From positions 1 to 42,110 of IMG/VR virus record IMGVR_UViG_3300037117_000312: a stretch of DNA of 42,110 bases; one strand, 5' to 3'. The stretch's first letter is position 1; every line of letters begins with the position of its first letter. Position numbers and translations under genes: made by a program. Shown here one piece after another: positions 1 to 7,727 of this stretch. Source of the stretch: a virus. Below the pieces are notes generated by a model. That model searched no databases. It was not told the DNA's origin and saw nothing but the letters and a program-made list of their open reading frames with translations.

Positions 1-1332
1 TCAGATGGGCATGCGGCTGTCAGGACCAGAACCCTCTGTAGGGGCCAGCAGGACTGGCGCGAACCCTCCGCCCGGCGTTCTCATATTCGTAGTCTGGCCC
101 CGGTAGAGACGTGCGGCCGTCAGCAGCACCCGGCCTTCGTATGTGTAGAGTCGCACGTCGACTTTCAATTCGGCGCGCGCGCCGTCGTGTTGCACATCCC
201 GAAGCCCCGGCTCGGCGTAGGCTTGCGCAACATAATTTGCAGCCGAGATCTCGCCCCAAACCCGACGCGTGAGCTTGTCGCCGCGATATGCTGCCTTGCT
301 GGCGTGACCCTGCGCGGGTTTGAAAAACCAATTTCGGCGTTCGCGCCATAGCTCGTCGGCGTTGTTGACGTTTACGAGAATGGTCGGAAGCGCCGCAGCC
401 GCCAAGACGCTGAGATGTGACGTCGCAAGGCCCCAAATTCTCAGTTGCTCGATGTTAGAAAGCAGGCAGAGATTCCGTTTGTCGGCGAACATGGCATAGA
501 CGTGTGGATTGGGCGTCACCACGACGACACCGTCCCGGTAGCCGTCACGCAAGATCGCGTGTGCCGGATCTTCGAACGCGAAGTCAACCAATCGATTGTA
601 GACCATGTCGATCGATTGGCCCGCTAAGGTCATGATGTCGCCGTCGCGGGAAAGCTCGCGGGGATCTCCGATGACCGTCTCTATTCCTTGCGATTGTAAG
701 ACCGCTTGGGCGAGCTTGAACTCGGGCAGAAGAAACTGCGCCTCGGGCGCATCGTCGAGTATCGCGATGCGCCGCGGCCGACCGGTTCCTCTTTGATGGA
801 CCCACTCCTTTAGGAACATCCCTGCGATTTCAGTGGTGAAGTCCGCTAAGCCAGCTTCCTGCACGAGTGTCGGCGCGCAACAGGCCCGCTGGGCGCGCGC
901 GAGTGGGGCGTTGAGGAAAGCGCCGCCCGCATTTGTATTGATCTCGATGAGTTTGGCGCCTTCCGACGTCACATGGAAATCGTACCCCATCAAAGCGCCG
1001 ACGGGTCCGAAATCGCGGCGAGCCAGAGGTGTTGCCCAACTCAGAGCGGCCTCGCGATACCCAGCCAGACCGGTCGCGGCTTCCACGGCAGCAACCACCT
1101 CGATCATCTCGGCCAGGACGCTAGTCGGGACAAACACGGGCACATTTGAGAACAACAAGGGGTGGGACCGCGCTAGCGCGTCGGCGAAACCTGCGGTCCC
1201 CACTTCCCGGTCGAAGACATCCGCGAGTGCCTTGCGATCGAGCGTAATGCAGAAGCAGCCCCGATTGAGCCGCTCCGCTGCGTCCAACCGCACGACCCCA
1301 CCATCGGGCGTCGTTCTAGGGCTTTGAACCAC
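1..1332 (-). CDS. ATP-grasp-like protein of unknown substrate
   Basis: The protein has features of the ATP-grasp superfamily (carboxylate-amine ligases, including glutathionylspermidine-synthase-like proteins). There is a Glu/Asn-rich segment LIEINTNAGG, the type that binds metal-ATP. Later come WFFKPAQGHASK, a Lys/Gly-rich segment that could hold nucleotide, and a basic C-terminal part with ELKVDVRLYTYEG and RGQTTNMRTPGGG. The substrate cannot be read from sequence. An in-frame TTG lies at 1350, but AGGGAGG at 1341-1347 sits eight bases before a GTG at 1332, so I start there (443 aa). A TATATG hexamer at 1361-1366 is a possible -10 box. The stop codon is the first three bases of the window, so the gene is complete. 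It is not a usual phage gene; it may be host sequence outside the prophage or a cargo gene. Confidence 0.72.
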   Translation of the reverse strand: MVQSPRTTPDGGVVRLDAAERLNRGCFCITLDRKALADVFDREVGTAGFADALARSHPLLFSNVPVFVPTSVLAEMIEVVAAVEAATGLAGYREAALSWATPLARRDFGPVGALMGYDFHVTSEGAKLIEINTNAGGAFLNAPLARAQRACCAPTLVQEAGLADFTTEIAGMFLKEWVHQRGTGRPRRIAILDDAPEAQFLLPEFKLAQAVLQSQGIETVIGDPRELSRDGDIMTLAGQSIDMVYNRLVDFAFEDPAHAILRDGYRDGVVVVTPNPHVYAMFADKRNLCLLSNIEQLRIWGLATSHLSVLAAAALPTILVNVNNADELWRERRNWFFKPAQGHASKAAYRGDKLTRRVWGEISAANYVAQAYAEPGLRDVQHDGARAELKVDVRLYTYEGRVLLTAARLYRGQTTNMRTPGGGFAPVLLAPTEGSGPDSRMPI

Positions 1333-1443
1333 TGGCCTGACCTCCCTCAATCACAAAACCCATATAGTTTGTCGTCGCGCGAGCTGACTGGAAGCAAAAT
1401 GCCTACGGGAGTTGTCCCCAAAGCGTTGGGTATTCCTGCCGCC

Positions 1444-2358
1444 TCAAAAATTGGTGTAAGTATCTAATTCCTCAGCTTCGCCTGGGTCGTCGTTTAGCTG
1501 TCGCGGCGGTGGCACATCCGGATAGACTAGGAGAGAAATGGTCATCTCGTCGTAGCGAGTGAAAACCGTCATCTCGTGGACGGTCTCATCGCCCCGCCAG
1601 ATCCCCCTCTTATGCACGACGCCTGCCCTGGCGATTTCCTCATCGACACGCAAGGCAGCCAGAGACTGGCTGGGTAGCTCGATAGTCTGCTGTCGCGCAG
1701 CGTAGTAGATTCGTGACTTGAAGAGCGCGTCGCTCGACCAGGCCCAATCGATGAATCCATCCTTACCAACCACTACCATTGCCCGCTTGTCGGTGAATTC
1801 GAGCCACTTCAGAATTGCGGCGGTGATCGAGACTTCGTAGCGATCCGACAGGTGGCGCATGAGATCCATCGTGATCTTTTGACCGCAGACCTGCACCCGA
1901 AAGTCGTCGAGCGGCATCAAAAGAAACGATGCGAATGTGTTGGCCTGCGCTTCGATCTGACCAAGTTCGGATTTCCAGTCGAGCATGTCGCGAGGGGAAC
2001 ACCGAATCCCGGCCGGCGAAATCTGCCTATGAAGTAGGTAGTGACAGAGCTCATGTGCCAGGGTGAAGTTGATGCGCCCCTTCGAGGTGATCGACTTGTT
2101 ATAGACAATGCCCCACTCACCGTTTTTGTCCGGATGAGGCATCAGCATCCCTTCGAACTTGGCAGACAGGTCCAAGCCCTCCACCTTGGTGATCGGTGCG
2201 TCGGGAAAGACGTTTCGCGAATACTCCTTGGCAATTGCCGCGACCTTGATCGGAAATCGGTCCAGTCCGTGCGCGTTGTGAAATGCCTTCACGAGCAGGG
2301 ACAGATGGTTGGCCCATCCTTGAGGCGTCGTCGGCAGCTTCATTTTTTTTTCGGCCAT
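1444..2358 (-). CDS. ImmA/IrrE-family zinc metallopeptidase
   Basis: This is a cytoplasmic metalloprotease of the ImmA/IrrE (DUF955) family, whose members cleave or inactivate an XRE-type repressor and so switch on its targets. The zinc motif HELCH is at residues 102-106, followed by the third-ligand region EAQANTFASFLLMP with Glu136. The C-terminal half (about residues 165-304) is less conserved and may sense the signal. The protein is 304 aa, a normal length when a C-terminal extension is present. The gene lies downstream of the XRE gene on the same strand and overlaps its end by 19 bases, so the two are co-translated. The overlap carries an A9 tract allowing a -1 fusion (see the slippery-site entry). 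The likely substrate is the neighbouring XRE protein; that is inferred from IrrE-DdrO and ImmA-ImmR precedents. Confidence 0.9.
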   Translation of the reverse strand: MAEKKMKLPTTPQGWANHLSLLVKAFHNAHGLDRFPIKVAAIAKEYSRNVFPDAPITKVEGLDLSAKFEGMLMPHPDKNGEWGIVYNKSITSKGRINFTLAHELCHYLLHRQISPAGIRCSPRDMLDWKSELGQIEAQANTFASFLLMPLDDFRVQVCGQKITMDLMRHLSDRYEVSITAAILKWLEFTDKRAMVVVGKDGFIDWAWSSDALFKSRIYYAARQQTIELPSQSLAALRVDEEIARAGVVHKRGIWRGDETVHEMTVFTRYDEMTISLLVYPDVPPPRQLNDDPGEAEELDTYTNF

Positions 2359-2660
2359 GCGTCGATCATTTGCTCGATCTTCTTTTGGTCCTCGACATCA
2401 AGCTTCGTGAATTTTCGGAAGAACGCCTCCCTTACGACCCGCTCATCGGGCGTCGCCAATTCATCGAGAAGGTAATCGGTCGTGACCGACAGTGCCTGCG
2501 CGATACGGGTCAGTTTTTCGGCAGACGGTTTTCGTGTATCGCGATTCTCCAATTCCCAGATGTAGCTTTTGCTCGATTCGGTCAGCTCCGCGAGCCTGTC
2601 CAGGGAATAGCCCTTCTCTTTACGGTGCCTGCGGATTTTCTCCCCCAACGACGACGCCAT
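2340..2660 (-). CDS. XRE-family helix-turn-helix repressor
   Basis: This is a 106-aa cytoplasmic DNA-binding protein with one XRE/Cro-type helix-turn-helix at about residues 6-62 (KEKGYSLDRLAELTESSKSY is the core). A short charged tail ends in Pro-Lys-Lys-Lys. It has a strong ribosome site, GAGGAGAGAGG, just before the ATG at 2660. It is transcribed leftward and divergently from the two-gene unit at 2850-4959. The shared promoter region holds two 18-bp palindromes that are natural operator candidates for this dimeric repressor. It is probably inactivated by the co-encoded ImmA/IrrE protease. It could be the prophage lysogeny repressor or the regulator of a separate accessory module; the sequence does not decide between these. 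Confidence 0.92.
   Translation of the reverse strand: MASSLGEKIRRHRKEKGYSLDRLAELTESSKSYIWELENRDTRKPSAEKLTRIAQALSVTTDYLLDELATPDERVVREAFFRKFTKLDVEDQKKIEQMIDAWPKKK
2343..2351 (-). other. A9 slippery tract at repressor-protease overlap
   Basis: On the minus strand the XRE reading frame ends CCG AAA AAA AAA TGA. The protease frame is -1 relative to it and reads GCC GAA AAA AAA ATG. A -1 slip on A-AAA-AAA, just before the XRE stop, would enter the protease frame at its residue Met6 and give a fusion of about 405 residues. Transcriptional slippage on A9 would have similar effects. The geometry is seen directly; that slippage occurs is inferred. Confidence 0.5.
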
Positions 2661-2702
2661 CCTCTCTCCTCGATTTGCCAGTCAAAAGCCGGTGGCTGGT
2701 CC

Positions 2703-2720
2703 GTTCGATGTATGCCGAAC
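2703..2720. promoter_or_regulatory. Operator candidate 1, imperfect palindrome
   Basis: The 18 bases GTTCGATGTATGCCGAAC form an imperfect dyad with outer arms GTTCG and CGAAC. The site lies in the divergent region between the XRE gene and the 2850 gene, nearer the XRE side. It is followed by GAAATCGT, similar to the AGAATCGT after operator 2. The two sites start exactly 50 bases apart. Confidence 0.65.
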
Positions 2721-2730
2721 GAAATCGTGC

Positions 2731-2759
2731 TTGACAAGGATGCCGCGTGAATGTTCGAT
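2731..2759 (+). promoter_or_regulatory. Rightward promoter for the 2850-4959 unit
   Basis: A perfect TTGACA -35 hexamer is at 2731-2736. A 17-base spacer leads to TTCGAT (2754-2759), a poor -10 match that lies inside operator candidate 2. A repressor bound there would block RNA polymerase. The weak -10 means the exact start is a guess. Confidence 0.45.
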
Positions 2760-2770
2760 CTACATCGAAC
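2753..2770. promoter_or_regulatory. Operator candidate 2, perfect palindrome
   Basis: GTTCGATCTACATCGAAC is a perfect 7-base inverted repeat around a 4-base centre. It overlaps the presumed -10 region of the rightward promoter. Together with site 1 it fits two dimers of the XRE protein bound five helical turns apart. Confidence 0.7.
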
Positions 2771-2849
2771 AGAATCGTATCTGAGGGGAGTCCTTCCAAC
2801 GGTGGATGCGGGCGTCCCGCAACACCATAGTTTGACGGAGAACTGAATC

Positions 2850-4016
2850 ATGGCTTCGGTGACGAGCTTCGTCCGTAACACTCCAAAGGCTTCGCTGCGG
2901 ACATATTTCGACCAGACCGGCATCGCGCTGGTTCCCCCGGTTAACTGGGATGCGACCGAACCCGACGTCGTTCGGCCCTTACTCCAGGCCGTCGATGAGA
3001 TGGACGACGACGCCCGGGCGCGCGTCATAAGCGATGCCGAACGGGTCACGGAAATGGCCGAGGAGGCGGGGCAGTCTGCGATCTACAGCATCGCTCAGGC
3101 TCCCGAACGGCTCGACGAACTTCAGAACGCCCATGATCGCGCTCTCTGGGTCTTTCTCAACGACGCGGCCGGTTTCAGACGTGCGGAGGAGGTGCGGTTC
3201 ACCGACGAACACCGCCGCGGGCGTAAATGGGATGGCTTCATCGGCCAACCCAATTTGATACTGCGGCGTGATCAAGTCGCCGTCGACGCGTTCAAGATCG
3301 CAATCCGCGAGAGATTTCAGTCGAACAACGTCCACATTGACATCTTCGATCGGCAGCGCCCGTCCTTTGACGATATCAAATTCTCGTTGGTACAGGTCAC
3401 CATCTATCGCGAGGGCCGCCTCGATTCGCGGCCGGAATTTGTCAACGGACAACTCGACCGCCGGCCTTGGCATCCGGTTTTTGAGGCGGCTATCACCTAC
3501 GAGTGCGCGACCGGCATCATCGAGGTTGTCGCCCACGACCGCGAGAGCCGCGAGGATCTCGTCCGGCTGTTCGCTCGTGATCTTCTGGCTTCCGAATTCC
3601 GCCAGCAGCGGGTACCCCTAAGACAATTCGATCTTCGTATTCTTCAGCATCCGTTCGCTTTTCCCACCGAACCGAAGGATGGGATCGAATTCGTTCGCGT
3701 CAACTCTCTCCGGCTGATGCCTGTCGATACTGTGGGAGAGCGCGTAACCCTCGAATGCATGCGGCATGCGACACAGACCATTTGGCAGATGGCCCTGGAG
3801 CGCTTCGGCGCCAACAGTCCGCTCGCGGGTGGGTGGGTTGTGACGCAGGCCAAGTTGACAATCCGTTTCCATCCCAATGCAGACTCACGTAAAGGCAGGA
3901 CCTTACCGTTGACCATCACGATGCCGGCCGGATGCGATCTGAAGGACCGCACCGAACGCGAGCGCATGATTGGCGAGAAATATCTGCGCCGTTGGGGCAT
4001 TGTGAGGGATGTCTGA
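2850..4016 (+). CDS. Unrecognised 388-aa protein under XRE/ImmA control
   Basis: I do not recognise a family. The protein is soluble-looking, charged, and has no signal peptide or membrane segment. The N-terminal third is acidic and helical (about residues 45-130). The middle and C-terminal parts look like mixed alpha/beta with many Arg and Asp residues, for example residues 185-260. The start ATG at 2850 follows GACGGAGAAC, a fair ribosome site. The gene is first in a two-gene unit: the 3' end overlaps the next gene by eight bases, indicating translational coupling. It faces the XRE repressor across two operator-like palindromes, so it is probably kept off until the ImmA-type protease acts. 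No function is proposed; the layout suits a stress- or phage-induced accessory module. Confidence 0.85.
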   Translation: MASVTSFVRNTPKASLRTYFDQTGIALVPPVNWDATEPDVVRPLLQAVDEMDDDARARVISDAERVTEMAEEAGQSAIYSIAQAPERLDELQNAHDRALWVFLNDAAGFRRAEEVRFTDEHRRGRKWDGFIGQPNLILRRDQVAVDAFKIAIRERFQSNNVHIDIFDRQRPSFDDIKFSLVQVTIYREGRLDSRPEFVNGQLDRRPWHPVFEAAITYECATGIIEVVAHDRESREDLVRLFARDLLASEFRQQRVPLRQFDLRILQHPFAFPTEPKDGIEFVRVNSLRLMPVDTVGERVTLECMRHATQTIWQMALERFGANSPLAGGWVVTQAKLTIRFHPNADSRKGRTLPLTITMPAGCDLKDRTERERMIGEKYLRRWGIVRDV

Positions 4017-4959
4017 TACAAAGCGGGGTCTCAGCCACGCGGCAGTTGATCTCCTGCTCCGAGTCGTCGAGACATCAAACGCGGTGATCGCTGGGCCGGT
4101 ACTGACGGACTACTATCGACCAGTCGCAAACCAACTTCAGACGCATGGCCTGCTAGTGCCGGATGGATATGAAGCCGCGACGACCTCGCTTGCGGATCAC
4201 GATGACGTGCCCGTATCGGTGACGTGGTCAGCCGAGGCTGGGGGCTACGGATATTTCAGCGCCAGTGCCGGTTGGATAGCCGTGCCGACCAATCGACTGA
4301 ACACATTTCGCGTCAGCTTCGATCAGCTTTTCGATTGGGTTTTAGCGCGGCTCGATCTTTCGACCCACGAATCGCCTACGTCGCTCCGGCCCGATGTCTT
4401 GTGGGAGATCGGCGAGGTGCGGCTTCCAGGTCGCAGCAAGCGCGTTTCTCTCTGGATAGGTCGCAGGCTTGCTGATCCAAAAGTTTGGAATTGGTTCTGC
4501 GATACTGTTCGGGCGCGGCCAGCACCTGGATTGAGGGTCGTCCTCAGTCTGACGCCAGCCGATCAGCTCCCCGCGCAGGTCCTCCAAGGCCATTCGATCA
4601 TCGCAGTCCGAGATATCGCGGATCAGGCCGGCAGCCTGGTTGTCGATCCCAACCTTCTGGCTGCACGCGTCGCGTCGGGAACTCAACAGGGCGATGGGCT
4701 GATCTCAATAGCCGCCGACGGAGCATCGGTCATGGTTCGCGGTCAGCGTTACGTATTTTCAGGATCGAAGCAGCGCGCAATCATTCGACATCTCTACGAA
4801 GCCTGGCACTCCGGCAGTGCGGACTGCCTCACGGCGGAGGTCCTCCAGCACGCCGGATACTTGGACAGCGTCAACACGCTCACGAAAGCATTTTCCCGCA
4901 GAACAGACTGGCGCGACTTTATCGCGGAGAAGAATGGCCGCTGCTGGATGTTTCTCTGA
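4009..4959 (+). CDS. Unrecognised 316-aa protein, winged-helix-like C terminus
   Basis: No family is recognised over most of the length. The C-terminal 75 residues (RYVFSGSKQRAIIRHLYEAW onward, ending RCWMFL) have the pattern of a winged helix: a beta hairpin, helices with conserved hydrophobics, and a closing aromatic strand. This pattern is common at the C terminus of uncharacterised accessory proteins. The N-terminal 230 residues are alpha/beta and may form an effector or sensor part. The gene overlaps the upstream 388-aa gene by eight bases and must be translated with it, so the two proteins probably act together. There is no membrane segment. The role is unknown; a DNA-contacting partner of the 388-aa protein is a reasonable guess only. 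Confidence 0.82.
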   Translation: MSDTKRGLSHAAVDLLLRVVETSNAVIAGPVLTDYYRPVANQLQTHGLLVPDGYEAATTSLADHDDVPVSVTWSAEAGGYGYFSASAGWIAVPTNRLNTFRVSFDQLFDWVLARLDLSTHESPTSLRPDVLWEIGEVRLPGRSKRVSLWIGRRLADPKVWNWFCDTVRARPAPGLRVVLSLTPADQLPAQVLQGHSIIAVRDIADQAGSLVVDPNLLAARVASGTQQGDGLISIAADGASVMVRGQRYVFSGSKQRAIIRHLYEAWHSGSADCLTAEVLQHAGYLDSVNTLTKAFSRRTDWRDFIAEKNGRCWMFL

Positions 4960-5125
4960 GTCGCCACGTATTCCCCGACCATTAATTGCCCAAGGCGACT
5001 TTCTTGCTTGCGGCACGGCAAATCATCGATTCCTACCTTGAATCCTACCTCGCACCTTCCCGGTTCCTTCCCCCACACCCCGCATCTTCCTCGCAGTTTT
5101 TCGTTGCAACCTGCTGGAGGACGCA
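4960..5125. other. Intergenic region before early phage genes
   Basis: This 166-base gap separates the two-gene module from the AlpA-type gene. The plus strand is very pyrimidine-rich from 5031 to 5092 and starts with TCCTACCT repeated at 5031-5038 and 5043-5050 (12-base period). GGAGG just before 5126 is the ribosome site of the next gene. I see no convincing sigma-70 promoter. It may carry the early promoter or a regulator site. Confidence 0.4.
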
Positions 5126-5347
5126 ATGTCCGTCAAACACCTGAATCAAATCGATCTGGCCTGCCGTTGGGACATCAGCCCGCGCACTCTTGAGCGCTGG
5201 CGTTGGCTCGGTCAGGGACCTCGCTACATCAAGATCGGCGGCCGGGTCGTCTATCGCCTTGACGACGTCGAGGCATACGAAGTGCAGCAAGCGCGCACAA
5301 GCACTTCAAATATTCCCGAGGTCTCGTCCCACACGAGCCGTGCCTGA
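5126..5347 (+). CDS. AlpA/excisionase-type helix-turn-helix protein
   Basis: This 73-aa protein has the MerR-like winged HTH of AlpA and phage excisionases. CRWDISPRTLERWRWLGQGP contains the recognition helix, and KIGGRVVYRLDDVEAYE contains the wing and the typical closing helix. In phages and integrative elements such proteins direct excision or activate early genes. The start is an ATG preceded by GGAGGACGCA, a strong ribosome site. It is the first gene of the early operon, 20 bases upstream of the primase-helicase. The far-away integrase at 40953 would be its partner if it acts as an excisionase. The short Ser/Thr-rich tail is not part of the fold. Confidence 0.85.
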   Translation: MSVKHLNQIDLACRWDISPRTLERWRWLGQGPRYIKIGGRVVYRLDDVEAYEVQQARTSTSNIPEVSSHTSRA

Positions 5348-5367
5348 ACTCACAACGGCAGATTTTG

Positions 5368-7725
5368 ATGATGACCGACGGAGCAGGCGCCAACCAACCG
5401 GTTGACCCGAACCCAGCGATGATCGGGATCTTTGTGAAGATCCTGTTCAATTATTGCGAAGGCTGGGTCGCGGTACGCGAGTTTCCTGAAAAGGGAGGCG
5501 CAAATCGAGCGCCGAACACGCCGTTTTTCGCCACCAATTCCAATCTTGCGGACAAGCTCGCGAACGAAGCAGACGCCGCCGCCAAGACGGGGCTGGCCCT
5601 TTATGTCATTGCCGGCACGGTGTCGGCGCCCGGCAACGCAAAGGCTGCAGACGTCGTTGCCATGCAGGTGGTCCTGGTCGACTTGGACCACGGCGACATC
5701 GCAAAAAAACGCCAGCACCTGGTCGATCATCTCGGGACGCCGTCCCTTGAGGTCGCGTCCGGCGGAGTCACACTCGAGGGACAACGCAAACTTCACCTCT
5801 ATTGGAAGCTGACCGAACCAGCCCAAGGCGATGGCATCGGCACGGTTTGCCGCCTGAGGGGTGTGATTGCTGCCAAGGTTGGCGGCGATCCTTCGTTTCG
5901 TTCGGCACATCAGCCGATCCGTGTCGCGGGATCCGTATACCGAAAGGGCGGCGTCCAGCGCCTCACCACCATCCTTGCCGAGAATCCAGCCGAGTACGAT
6001 CTCGCCGAGTTGACCGAGGTGGTCACGGCGATGCCCGCACTCGCGGGCGAGGCCATATCTGACTCCGCCCCCAATAATGGAAACGCGCCCAAGGGCACGG
6101 TCACCGAACTGTTCGGTCAACGCATCCGAGAAAACGGCGTCGATGGCACGACTCGCTTCGAAGCCTTGAGCCGAATTATCGGTTACTGGATTCGCCGTTG
6201 CCGCGATGGGCAGGTGACGCGAGAGAAGGCTTGGGAGGAGATCGTTGCCTACAACGAGGCGCGTATCGAACCGCCCTGGCCGCTCGATCGACTGACGCAC
6301 GAAGCCGAGCAGTTGTGGCGTCGGGATATGAAACAAAACGGCGACGCCAGCGGAGGCGTTGGTGGCACGGCCGGCGGGGACAGTGGCGGCGAATCCGTCC
6401 CGGCGAAATTCACCGAAGATGCCATCGCTCTCGAGTTCACCGTTCGCTTTGGTGCCAACTGGTCATTTGTGGCTGCTTGGGGGCAGTGGCTCACATGGTC
6501 GGGCGCGCGGTGGGAGCGTGAGACGACGCTGCGTGCCTTCGATCTGGCGCGTCTCGTCTGTCGCGATTCGGCGGCGTCGTGTCCCAAGGCGAACATTAAA
6601 GCCAGACTTTCTAGCGCGAGTACTGTAGCGGCGGTCGAGCGCCTTGCCCGTGCCGATCGACGGCATGCGGCCGAAAGCGATCAGTGGGATCGCGACCCGT
6701 GGCTGCTCAATGCGCCGGGAGGAATCGTCGACCTTCGCACCGGCGAATTGCTGGCCCACGACCGGGACCTCGCCATGACCAAGATGGCGACCGCGAGCCC
6801 AAATGGCGACTGCCCGGTTTGGCGGCAATTCCTGCAAACCGTAACCGCCGGCGATGCCGAGCTGCAGGCATATATCCGCCGTGTCGTTGGCTACGCCCTC
6901 ACCGGCGCTACGACCGAGCACGCGTTGTTTTTTCTCTATGGCACTGGCGCCAACGGAAAGTCGGTCTTCGTCAACGTGATTTCTACGGTACTCGGCGACT
7001 ACGCGACCACAGCCCCGATCGACATGTTCATGGCGACGACCGGGGATCGACACCCGACCGATATGGCAGGACTGCGCGGCGCGCGCCTGGTTGCAGCAAT
7101 CGAAACGGAGCAGGGACGCCGCTGGGCCGAGAGCAAGCTTAAGGCGTTAACCGGCGGCGACAAAATCACCGCGCGCTTCATGCGGCAGGATTTTTTCGAG
7201 TTCACCCCCCAATTTAAGCTTGTCATCGCCGGCAACCACAAGCCCGCCATCCGCAACATCGATGAGGCCATGCGTCGGCGCCTACACATGGTCCCGTTCA
7301 CCGTGACCATTCCCCCGGCCCAGCGCGACAAGACCCTGACCGACCGCCTGCTGGCAGAGCGCGACGGCATTCTCGCTTGGGCAGTTGAGGGGTGCCTCGA
7401 ATGGCAGCGCGTCGGTCTCAACCCGCCTCGTGCTGTGCTCGCTGCGACCGAGGAATATTTCGACGACGAGGACGCGATCGGCCGGTGGATTTCGGAGGCT
7501 TGCGTCAAGGGTCCGTCCTACACGGAGTTGGTCTCGACGCTCTTCAATGCCTGGAAAACCGCGGCGGAGGCGACTGGCGAGCATTTCGGCTCGATCCGCA
7601 GCTTTTCGCAGAACCTTTCGGCGCGCGGCTTCGAGAAATGGCGCGAGCCGGTGAGTACCAAGAGAGGGTTTCGGGGCATTGCTCTCAAGTCGGGCAGCCA
7701 GTCGACCCCGGACATGGGGATTTGA
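5368..7725 (+). CDS. P4-family primase-helicase (RepB-like primase plus D5/SF3 helicase)
   Basis: This bifunctional replication initiator has an N-terminal archaeo-eukaryotic-type primase region (about residues 1-230). VVLVDLDHGDI supplies acidic metal ligands, and LEVASGGVTLEGQRKLHLYW resembles RepB-like primases. A Gly/Ser-rich linker near residues 325-345 leads to a D5_N/SF3 helicase. Walker A is GTGANGKS at about 525-532, then RLVAAIETEQGRRW, and the motif-C/sensor stretch FKLVIAGNHKP. A winged-helix end follows. Unwinding and priming by one protein is typical of P4-like phages and plasmids. An in-frame TTG at 5365 precedes ATG ATG; I use the first ATG. No other replication protein is present, so this enzyme probably drives prophage replication, perhaps from the repeat structure just downstream. 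Confidence 0.92.
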   Translation: MMTDGAGANQPVDPNPAMIGIFVKILFNYCEGWVAVREFPEKGGANRAPNTPFFATNSNLADKLANEADAAAKTGLALYVIAGTVSAPGNAKAADVVAMQVVLVDLDHGDIAKKRQHLVDHLGTPSLEVASGGVTLEGQRKLHLYWKLTEPAQGDGIGTVCRLRGVIAAKVGGDPSFRSAHQPIRVAGSVYRKGGVQRLTTILAENPAEYDLAELTEVVTAMPALAGEAISDSAPNNGNAPKGTVTELFGQRIRENGVDGTTRFEALSRIIGYWIRRCRDGQVTREKAWEEIVAYNEARIEPPWPLDRLTHEAEQLWRRDMKQNGDASGGVGGTAGGDSGGESVPAKFTEDAIALEFTVRFGANWSFVAAWGQWLTWSGARWERETTLRAFDLARLVCRDSAASCPKANIKARLSSASTVAAVERLARADRRHAAESDQWDRDPWLLNAPGGIVDLRTGELLAHDRDLAMTKMATASPNGDCPVWRQFLQTVTAGDAELQAYIRRVVGYALTGATTEHALFFLYGTGANGKSVFVNVISTVLGDYATTAPIDMFMATTGDRHPTDMAGLRGARLVAAIETEQGRRWAESKLKALTGGDKITARFMRQDFFEFTPQFKLVIAGNHKPAIRNIDEAMRRRLHMVPFTVTIPPAQRDKTLTDRLLAERDGILAWAVEGCLEWQRVGLNPPRAVLAATEEYFDDEDAIGRWISEACVKGPSYTELVSTLFNAWKTAAEATGEHFGSIRSFSQNLSARGFEKWREPVSTKRGFRGIALKSGSQSTPDMGI

Positions 7726-7727
7726 TT

